DNA of 5,795 bases from Methylotenera sp. GTDB taxonomy: Bacteria > Pseudomonadota > Gammaproteobacteria > Burkholderiales > Methylophilaceae. Location of the stretch: the NCBI GenBank assembly GCA_013816325.1, contig JACDEP010000017.1, positions 1 through 5,795 of the forward strand. The letters run 5' to 3'. This document shows, piece by piece, positions 1-4,968 of the stretch (positions within the stretch are counted from its first letter, which is position 1; every line of letters starts with the position of its first letter). The position numbers and the translations under genes are program-made. The notes below the pieces were generated by a model, which was not told where the DNA came from, searched no databases, and saw only the letters and a list, made by a program, of their open reading frames with translations.

Positions 1-958
1 GTGCTAAGTCGAATCGAGAGATGACTTCGCCTTGCTCATTCAGTACTTTTCCAGCATATGGATGAATGGTAATGACGTCACCGGTTTGCATTTTTGATAC
101 ATCACATTGAATAGGTAAAGCGCCGGAATCTTCTGCGGTATTGAAGAAAATAGGCGCAATTTTGTTACCTAGAATCACACCACCCGTGCGTTTGTTCGGG
201 ATATTAGGAATGTCGTTACCCATGAACCACTGCAATGAGTTGATGGCAGACTTACGTGATGAACCCGTACCAACAACATCACCCACATAGGCCAACGGCA
301 AGCCCTTTTGTTTCAAAGTTTCAATCAATTTCAAACCGTCAGGCATTTTGTTGATGAGCATGGCTTTGGCATGCAATGGGATATCTGGGCGGCTCCAAGC
401 ATCTTGCGCCGGGCTTAAGTCATCGGTATTGGTTTCTCCATCCACCTTAAACACCACCATTTTGATTTCGTTGGCTAAAACGGGTGCATTGGTGAACCAC
501 TCAGCATTTGCCCAGGATTCGATGAGTATTTTAGCGTGGGCGTTGCCCGCATTCATTTTCTCATCCACGTCATGGAAAGCGTCAAACATAAGAATAGTTT
601 GTGACAACGCTTTTACTGCCGTTTCAGCCATGTTGGTATCCAGCAAGGCAACCAAAGCCTGCACGTTATAACCGCCCAGCATAGTGCCTAGTAGCTGCAC
701 GGCTTTATCGGGGCTAATTAAGGGTGATTTTGCTTTGCCGCTAGCCACATCGGACAAGAAAGCAGCTTTGACATACGCAGCTTGGTCTACCCCAGCAGGG
801 GTGCGATTTTCTAATAAGTCTACTAACAGCGCCTCTTCGCCTGCCGGTGGATTTTTTAGTAACTCAACTAGCTCGGCCACTTGCTCTGCGCTAAGCGGTA
901 ATGGCGGTAGTTGTTGAATAGCACGTTCTTGCACGTGAGTGGCATAGGCTTTTAACAT
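1..958 (-). CDS. acnB: Aconitate hydratase B, N-terminal part (cut by left edge)
   Basis: Bifunctional aconitase B, a cytoplasmic 4Fe-4S enzyme that converts citrate to isocitrate and, in this family, can hydrate 2-methyl-cis-aconitate. Only the first 319 residues are present, of about 860 in the family; the gene runs off the left edge. Visible landmarks are an N-terminal helical HEAT-like domain (about 1-160, with LLKNPPAGEE at 34-42 and LLGTMLGGYN at 89-98), then the swivel domain with GETNTDDLSPAQDAWSRPDIP at 174-194, YVGDVVGTGSSRKSA at 224-238 and KIAPIFFNTAEDSGALPI at 266-283. The cluster-binding cysteines lie outside the window. The start is secure because the opening residues match the conserved AcnB N-terminus, although no strong Shine-Dalgarno precedes it: the 20 bases upstream hold only a distant AAGA and an A-run. 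Against my memory of E. coli AcnB, the linker near residue 205 is shorter by about 15 residues. A leader of about 95 nt with repeats suggests regulated expression. Confidence 0.97.
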   Translation of the reverse strand, partial: MLKAYATHVQERAIQQLPPLPLSAEQVAELVELLKNPPAGEEALLVDLLENRTPAGVDQAAYVKAAFLSDVASGKAKSPLISPDKAVQLLGTMLGGYNVQALVALLDTNMAETAVKALSQTILMFDAFHDVDEKMNAGNAHAKILIESWANAEWFTNAPVLANEIKMVVFKVDGETNTDDLSPAQDAWSRPDIPLHAKAMLINKMPDGLKLIETLKQKGLPLAYVGDVVGTGSSRKSAINSLQWFMGNDIPNIPNKRTGGVILGNKIAPIFFNTAEDSGALPIQCDVSKMQTGDVITIHPYAGKVLNEQGEVISRFDLA

Positions 959-1005
959 GATGTTTTTTTGCGTCTTAAAGTTGAATTGATTAATCTGTAT
1001 ATTTT

Positions 1006-1023
1006 TCTAAATTTATATTTAGA
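1006..1023. promoter_or_regulatory. Inverted repeat in the acnB leader, possible operator
   Basis: The arms TCTAAAT and ATTTAGA are perfect inverted 7-mers around a TTAT centre. The right arm overlaps the first copy of the adjacent direct repeat, so the motif TTTAGA appears three times within about 40 bp. In RNA this would be a weak A/U hairpin, not a terminator. It could be one half of a regulator-binding region together with the direct repeats. In such an AT-rich spacer chance symmetry cannot be excluded. Confidence 0.35.
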
Positions 1024-1058
1024 TATTTATTAGTTGGTTTAGATATCTATTTAGTTGG
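1018..1058. repeat. Adjacent 20/21-bp direct repeats in the acnB leader
   Basis: Two abutting copies, 1018-1037 and 1038-1058, both begin TTTAGATAT and end TAGTTGG on the plus strand. They differ by one T/C change and one inserted T. The second copy contains the palindrome TAGATATCTA (1040-1049). The array begins just downstream of the predicted -10 and covers the predicted transcription start, a position where a bound protein would block initiation. The period of about 21 bp equals two helical turns, so both copies would face the same side of the DNA. The operator role is inference. Confidence 0.6.
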
Positions 1059-1059
1059 A

Positions 1060-1089
1060 ATTATACAGCCAGCACTAAACACCTTTGAA
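1060..1089 (-). promoter_or_regulatory. Probable sigma-70 promoter for acnB
   Basis: On the minus strand a perfect TATAAT (1060-1065) sits 18 bp downstream of TTCAAA (1084-1089, four of six matches to the -35 consensus). The -35 lies just after the stop codon of the EF-hand gene. The predicted transcription start is near 1053, giving a leader of about 95 nt. No stem-loop followed by a T-run is seen between the two genes, so read-through from upstream remains possible. The call rests on motif matching alone. Confidence 0.45.
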
Positions 1090-1091
1090 TG

Positions 1092-1400
1092 CTAGTTGGT
1101 TTTGTCGGTATATAATTCTTTGGCAAATGGTGAACTGCAGCTTTTACCACTGGCTGAAGCTTCCCACTTATCCAGCAAGTCTTTCTGGTAGCCTTTGCCA
1201 TGTTTGGCTTCTAAAAATGCCCGCACTTCATAGACATCGGCGAAACCATTTTTATCGGTGTCCATGAGCGCTACGTTATCTTCCAACGTTGGACCGGAAT
1301 ATTTTCCCTCAGTCAGATAATCCAGCACATTTTCCGCTTTGGCAAAGTTAAGCGCTAATGCCATATACATTAAAATACTGATTAATAATCTTTTAAGCAT
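1092..1400 (-). CDS. Small exported EF-hand protein
   Basis: A 102-residue protein with a clear Sec signal peptide: positively charged MLKR start, hydrophobic core through about residue 18, and an AKA site predicting cleavage after residue 22. The mature protein of about 80 residues carries one canonical 12-residue EF-hand loop, DTDKNGFADVYE (47-58), with Asp at 1, 3 and 9, Asn at 5, Gly at 6 and Glu at 12. It therefore probably binds Ca2+ or another hard metal ion in the periplasm. The rest is charged and helical, with a single Cys (88). A good AGGTG ribosome site precedes the ATG. It lies between fumarase and acnB, with 131 bp on one side and 133 bp on the other, so it may be its own transcription unit. 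A lone EF-hand usually pairs, so it may dimerise. The function is not recognised beyond the domain; protein reality is well supported by signal peptide, motif and ribosome site. Confidence 0.85.
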   Translation of the reverse strand: MLKRLLISILMYMALALNFAKAENVLDYLTEGKYSGPTLEDNVALMDTDKNGFADVYEVRAFLEAKHGKGYQKDLLDKWEASASGKSCSSPFAKELYTDKTN

Positions 1401-1477
1401 TTATGCACCTATTTTTGACGTCTCGTTAAACTTTAATATCATTGATTTATGACCAATACCAAGTTAAATCGTGCTAC

Positions 1478-1525
1478 TTACTATATTTGACACTGCTTTT
1501 ATTACTATATTTGATACTGCTTTTA
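1478..1525. repeat. 24-bp tandem duplication between fumarase and EF-hand gene
   Basis: Two head-to-tail 24-bp copies (1478-1501 and 1502-1525), beginning TTACTATATTTGA and ending ACTGCTTTTA on the plus strand, differ at a single base (C at 1491, T at 1515). The array starts 6 bp downstream of the fumarase stop codon in transcription order. There is no spacer and there are only two units, so it is not CRISPR. It could be a slippage duplication, a protein-binding pair or a transcript 3'-end element. No function can be read from it. Confidence 0.85.
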
Positions 1526-1531
1526 GCACTT

Positions 1532-3085
1532 TCAAATAACGGCAATCGGAATGCTCGCGGCAATCTTCTCTTTCCACAACGCCGGGCCGGTAGTATGTAC
1601 AGAGTCACCTTTGGCATCCACTGCCACAGTCACTGGCATATCTTGCACGGTAAACTCGTAAATCGCTTCCATGCCTAAATCGGCAAACGCCAGCACTTCG
1701 GCTTTTTTAATGGCCTTGCTCACTAAATAAGCCGCGCCGCCTACAGCGGTTAGATACACTGACTTATATTTCGCAATCGTTTCTATCGTCTTATTACCGC
1801 GCTCTGCCTTGCCTATCATGCCCAGCAAATTGCATTGACCTAACATCAAATCGGTAAAGTCGTCCATACGCGTGGCCGTCGTTGGTCCAGCGGGACCAAC
1901 TGCTTCATCGCGTACCGCATCTACCGGGCCTACGTAATAAATAAAACGATTAGTAAAATCTACCGGCAATGGCTCGCCTTTAGCCAGCAAAGTTGCAATG
2001 CGCTTATGCGCAGCATCACGGCCTGTGAGTAGTTTTCCGCTCAATAATAAAGTTTGTCCTGGTAGCCAGCTTTGGATATCAACCTTGGTAATCGTATCTA
2101 AGTTCACACGCAAGGCAGCTTCGCTAGGGACCCAATTCACTTTAGGCCAGTCATCAAGGTTGGGAACTTCAAGCTCAGCCACGCCACTGCCATCCAATTC
2201 AAAATGTACATGACGCGTCGCCGCGCAGTTAGGGATGATCGCCACTGGCAATGAAGCCGCATGCGTTGGATAATCCAAAATTTTCACGTCCAATACTGTT
2301 GCTAAACCGCCTAAGCCCTGTGCGCCAATGCCAAGCGCATTCACCTTTTCAAAAATCTCTAAGCGCAGCTCTTCTATGCGGTTAAGACCTATATTTTTAT
2401 TTTTCTCAGCCTTTTGTTTCAGTTCGTGCATATCAATTGGCGTCATCAATGACTCTTTCGCCAATAACATGGCTTTTTCTGCACTGCCGCCTATACCTAT
2501 GCCTAACATACCCGGCGGGCACCAGCCTGCACCCATTTGTGGCACAACTTCCAGTATCCAATCCACTATAGAATCATTTGGATTCAACATTGCGAGCTTG
2601 GCTTTATTCTCAGAACCGCCGCCCTTTGCAGCGATACTGACTTCTACTTTATCACCCGCCACTAATGAAATGTGCACCATGGCAGGGGTATTGTCTTTAG
2701 TATTCTTGCGGTTTCCAGCGGGGTCAGCAACCATGGAAGCGCGTAATTTATTATCAGGCAGCAGGTAAGCGTGGCTCACGCCTTCATTGACCATTTGCTC
2801 AATATCAAGTGTCGCATTCCCCAAATTCGAAGCCCATGCTACATTCATCCCTATTTTTAGAAAAGCAACAACGATGCCAGTATCCTGGCAGATTGGGCGT
2901 TTGCCTTCAGCACACATGCGTGAGTTAGTCAGTATTTGCTCAATCGCATCTTTAGCGGCTGGGGACTCTTCCGCTTCATAAGCACGACCTAACGCCTGAA
3001 TATAATCCAGCGGATGATAGTAAGAGATGTATTGCAAAGCATCAGCAATGCTTTGTATGAAGTCTTCTTGTTTAATAATAGTCAT
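1532..3085 (-). CDS. fumA: Class I (iron-sulfur) fumarate hydratase
   Basis: Reversible hydration of fumarate to L-malate in the TCA cycle; cytoplasmic, oxygen-sensitive 4Fe-4S enzyme. The 517-residue length fits the single-chain class I family, with the fumerase N-terminal domain (about 1-280) and C-terminal domain (about 285-500). Likely cluster cysteines are C66 in RPICQDTG, C189 in GAGWCPPG and C287 in IPNCAATRH. Other family hallmarks are AAKGGGSENKAK (152-163), GIGAQGLGG (252-260) and the C-terminal GPAGPTTATRMDDF (397-410). The start is set at the ATG at 3083-3085 (MTIIKQEDF), which matches family N-termini. The frame stays open to an upstream ATG at 3119-3121, but those 12 extra residues come from the palindromic repeat and are unlikely to be translated. 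The ribosome site GAAAGG lies 10 nt upstream, inside that repeat. It follows the CoA ligase by 137 bp and may be co-transcribed with it. The symbol is by family; class I enzymes are named variably. Confidence 0.97.
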   Translation of the reverse strand: MTIIKQEDFIQSIADALQYISYYHPLDYIQALGRAYEAEESPAAKDAIEQILTNSRMCAEGKRPICQDTGIVVAFLKIGMNVAWASNLGNATLDIEQMVNEGVSHAYLLPDNKLRASMVADPAGNRKNTKDNTPAMVHISLVAGDKVEVSIAAKGGGSENKAKLAMLNPNDSIVDWILEVVPQMGAGWCPPGMLGIGIGGSAEKAMLLAKESLMTPIDMHELKQKAEKNKNIGLNRIEELRLEIFEKVNALGIGAQGLGGLATVLDVKILDYPTHAASLPVAIIPNCAATRHVHFELDGSGVAELEVPNLDDWPKVNWVPSEAALRVNLDTITKVDIQSWLPGQTLLLSGKLLTGRDAAHKRIATLLAKGEPLPVDFTNRFIYYVGPVDAVRDEAVGPAGPTTATRMDDFTDLMLGQCNLLGMIGKAERGNKTIETIAKYKSVYLTAVGGAAYLVSKAIKKAEVLAFADLGMEAIYEFTVQDMPVTVAVDAKGDSVHTTGPALWKEKIAASIPIAVI

Positions 3086-3086
3086 T

Positions 3087-3210
3087 AAAAACCAACCTTT
3101 CGGCGCATTGCTGCGTTGCAATAAGACTCAAGCTCTTGCTGTACTCGATGTACTATCTGCGAGCTTTGCGTTCCTAGCGCCTTGCACTGCAATCCAAAAT
3201 TCTGGTTTTT
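3087..3210. repeat. 124-bp imperfect palindromic element (MITE/REP-like)
   Basis: The outer ends are an exact inverted repeat, AAAAACCA (3087-3094) and TGGTTTTT (3203-3210), and the symmetry extends inward to 13 of 17 bases. A second inverted pair lies inside: CAAGCTCTTGC (3129-3139) against GCGAGCTTTG (3160-3169), flanking the near-palindrome GTACTCGATGTAC (3141-3153). It fills almost the whole gap between ligase and fumarase. It has no coding capacity of its own and no obvious target-site duplication. This looks like a dispersed intergenic repeat or a small non-autonomous mobile element. Its transcript would fold into a long imperfect hairpin. Whether further copies exist cannot be seen from this window. 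Confidence 0.65.
3096..3101 (-). promoter_or_regulatory. Fumarase ribosome binding site inside the repeat
   Basis: GAAAGG on the minus strand lies 10 nt before the ATG at 3083-3085. It sits inside the end of the palindromic element, so the element provides the translation signal of fumarase. This site supports the internal ATG over the upstream one at 3119-3121, in front of which no comparable site was seen. In a folded leader it could be partly paired with the opposite end of the element, since bases around it belong to the imperfect terminal repeat. Confidence 0.6.
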
Positions 3211-3222
3211 TCCCATCTATTA

Positions 3223-4851
3223 CTATCTCTCCGATTTAGCGTAGGCGATTTTGTTATTGATCTCTTTACGCAAGATTTTACCATTCTTGGTGCGCGGAAA
3301 ATCTTTTGTCAGGTAAACGGTTTTAGGCGTTTTGTATGCAGCCAGATGTTGCCTACCGAAATTCAATAACTCATCGGCGGTGATGGTAGCATTCGGCTGC
3401 AGAATTACATAAGTCACTACCAGCAATTTATCTTTTTCCAGCTCCTCGCCCACTGCCGCACAATCCGCCACTGCCGGATGTGATTTATACACACGTTCGA
3501 TCTCGTAAGGCGATACCCGATAACCAAAGCTCTTAATAATGTCGTCTTTACGGCCCAGGAACCAGATGTAACCGTCAGCGTCATAACGCGCATAATCACC
3601 GGTGAAGAACCAGCCATTATGTTTATATTTCTCGGTTTCTTCTTCCAGATTCCAATAACGCAGGAATAAGCCAGGGTCTGCATCTGGCACGCATATCATG
3701 CCTTCTTCACCCGTTGGTACTGGTTCTAAGGTATCCGGATTTAACAGTTGGACATCATGCCCAGGCTGCGGAAAACCGGCAGAACCTGCCCGTATAGGCC
3801 GGTATTTGCTCTGGCTTAAATAATATGAGAATTCACTCATCCCTACTGCTTCGTAGATATCGTTACCAAAGCGCTCACGCCATTGCTGCAAGACTTCGTC
3901 GGACAGGTGTTCACCGGCACTCATGCAATGTCGCAGGCTTGGTACATCTGCTTTGGCAGCTTTAGATTTCTGGATAATCTGGCGGTAGATGGTCGGCACA
4001 CCTACGAATATAGTGGCAGAATGCTTCGCTATTAAGCGGGTCCATAGGTCCGCATCGTTTTTACCTTCATGCACGATCACGGTTTTACCGAGGTAAAGCG
4101 GATCCATCAATCCGGAGCCTAATACATAGGTCCAATTGAATTTCCCGGAATGCATGATGCGGTCTTGCTTACTGTCATCAAAATTAAACCAGTACTGTGA
4201 GGCCGGTGTGCGACCTATCAATGCACGATGCGCATGAAGCACACCTTTAGGATAACCAGTTGTGCCGGAGGTATAGACCAGATAAGCCGGATCATCCGCT
4301 TCCGTTAACTGTGCCGGCAAGCAAAACTCTATGGCGGATAATGCTGTATCCAAGTCGCACACCTGCAGTTTTGCATCTGCGGTGATATCACCTTTGCCTG
4401 ACAGGAATACATATTTCAAATTGGGCAAATCTTGTAGATAGTTTTGCAATTGCACCCAGGCGAGTTTATCAGTCACCAGCACCGTAGCGCCGGAATCGCG
4501 CGCCAAGTAAGCCACTTCTTCAGGCGTTAGCAAAGTAGACGTAGGTACGGCAATCGCGCCGCGCTTCATGGCGCCCAGAAACGCAGTTGGATAATCCAGG
4601 CTGTTTGGCAGGCGTACCAGCACCCTATCGCCAAACTCTACGTTAAGATTCCTTAACAACTGTGAGAATTGGTCAGTGCGTTTTGCAAGTTCTGCAAAAG
4701 TGATTTGCGAGGTACCTTGTGCATCATCTTCCACAATCATGGCAATGCTATTAGCCGCGGAGGTATTCAAAAGCCTGTCAGTACAAGCCGAGCCTATATT
4801 GAAGTGCTTGGGAACGTTCCAATGCCACTCTGAAAATTTTTCAAATATCAT
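3223..4851 (-). CDS. AMP-forming acyl-CoA ligase (ANL superfamily)
   Basis: A complete 542-residue adenylate-forming ligase that should activate a carboxylate with ATP and CoA to an acyl-CoA through an acyl-AMP. The core motifs are in order: P-loop YTSGTTGYPKG (193-203), YEAVGMSE (333-340), TGDYARYD (417-424), hinge and CoA region GRKDDIIKSFGYRVSPYEIE (433-452), and C-terminal RTKNGKILRK (520-529) with catalytic Lys525. All key residues are present, so it should be active. The acid-pocket segment HSGKFNWTYVLGSGLMDPLYLG (234-255) is closer in layout to benzoate- or medium-chain-type ligases than to acetyl-CoA synthetase, whose roughly 650-residue length it also lacks. The substrate is not deducible. 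The start is well supported by TAAGGG (4858-4863) six nt before the ATG and by the family-like FNIGSACTDRLL (17-28). It sits 117 bp downstream of the CitE-like lyase and 137 bp before fumarase, suggesting that the ligase and lyase act on the same CoA-ester route. Confidence 0.93.
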   Translation of the reverse strand: MIFEKFSEWHWNVPKHFNIGSACTDRLLNTSAANSIAMIVEDDAQGTSQITFAELAKRTDQFSQLLRNLNVEFGDRVLVRLPNSLDYPTAFLGAMKRGAIAVPTSTLLTPEEVAYLARDSGATVLVTDKLAWVQLQNYLQDLPNLKYVFLSGKGDITADAKLQVCDLDTALSAIEFCLPAQLTEADDPAYLVYTSGTTGYPKGVLHAHRALIGRTPASQYWFNFDDSKQDRIMHSGKFNWTYVLGSGLMDPLYLGKTVIVHEGKNDADLWTRLIAKHSATIFVGVPTIYRQIIQKSKAAKADVPSLRHCMSAGEHLSDEVLQQWRERFGNDIYEAVGMSEFSYYLSQSKYRPIRAGSAGFPQPGHDVQLLNPDTLEPVPTGEEGMICVPDADPGLFLRYWNLEEETEKYKHNGWFFTGDYARYDADGYIWFLGRKDDIIKSFGYRVSPYEIERVYKSHPAVADCAAVGEELEKDKLLVVTYVILQPNATITADELLNFGRQHLAAYKTPKTVYLTKDFPRTKNGKILRKEINNKIAYAKSER

Positions 4852-4883
4852 TTCAAACCCTTACTCAGATTTAAGCATTACTA

Positions 4884-4918
4884 GCCATATATAGCACTGC
4901 AAACCGCATGAATATGGC
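4884..4918. promoter_or_regulatory. Inverted repeat GCCATAT-N21-ATATGGC upstream of the ligase
   Basis: Perfect 7-bp inverted arms (4884-4890 and 4912-4918) are separated by 21 bp in the 117-bp lyase-ligase spacer. The same half-site forms a full palindrome, GCCATATGGC, at 4981-4990 inside the end of the lyase gene. The spacing is long for a classic operator but fits two half-sites on one DNA face. No T-run follows, so a terminator is unlikely. Chance is a real alternative. Confidence 0.25.
4888..4896 (-). promoter_or_regulatory. Weak possible extended -10 promoter for the ligase
   Basis: The minus strand reads TGCTATATA, which fits an extended -10 (TGn followed by a four-of-six TATAAT match). 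It would place transcription start about 30 nt before the ligase ATG. No convincing -35 is seen. It overlaps one arm of the inverted repeat. Co-transcription with the upstream lyase is equally possible. Confidence 0.22.
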
Positions 4919-4968
4919 GATGGTATAAGCGCAATTTTTAACAGTTTCTGCGAGCCGTGCAGCGATGC

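Noticed and set aside
348..917. Two plus-strand open frames opposite acnB
   Set aside because: The opposite strand encodes an unbroken, clearly conserved AcnB N-terminus; the plus frames are composition shadows.
1487..1515. TTGACA at 1487-1492 on the plus strand as a promoter
   Set aside because: No good -10 lies at the right spacing and no plus-strand gene follows; it is part of the 24-bp tandem repeat.
1478..1525. Tandem 24-bp repeat as a CRISPR remnant
   Set aside because: There are only two units, with no spacer between them, no repeat dyad typical of CRISPR and no cas gene in view.
2328..2768. Plus-strand 146-codon open frame inside fumarase
   Set aside because: It lies wholly antisense to a strongly conserved gene and its residues show no domain; it is a shadow of the fumarase coding frame.
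3027..3239. Plus-strand 70-codon open frame across the fumarase start and the palindromic element
   Set aside because: It is antisense to fumarase and formed largely from the repeat, with no ribosome site or recognisable domain; such frames arise from dispersed repeats.
4919..4968. Intrinsic terminator after the CitE-like lyase
   Set aside because: The GAGC/GCTC pairing just after the stop has only 4-bp arms and a long loop, and the following T/A-rich stretch is not a T-run directly after a stem.
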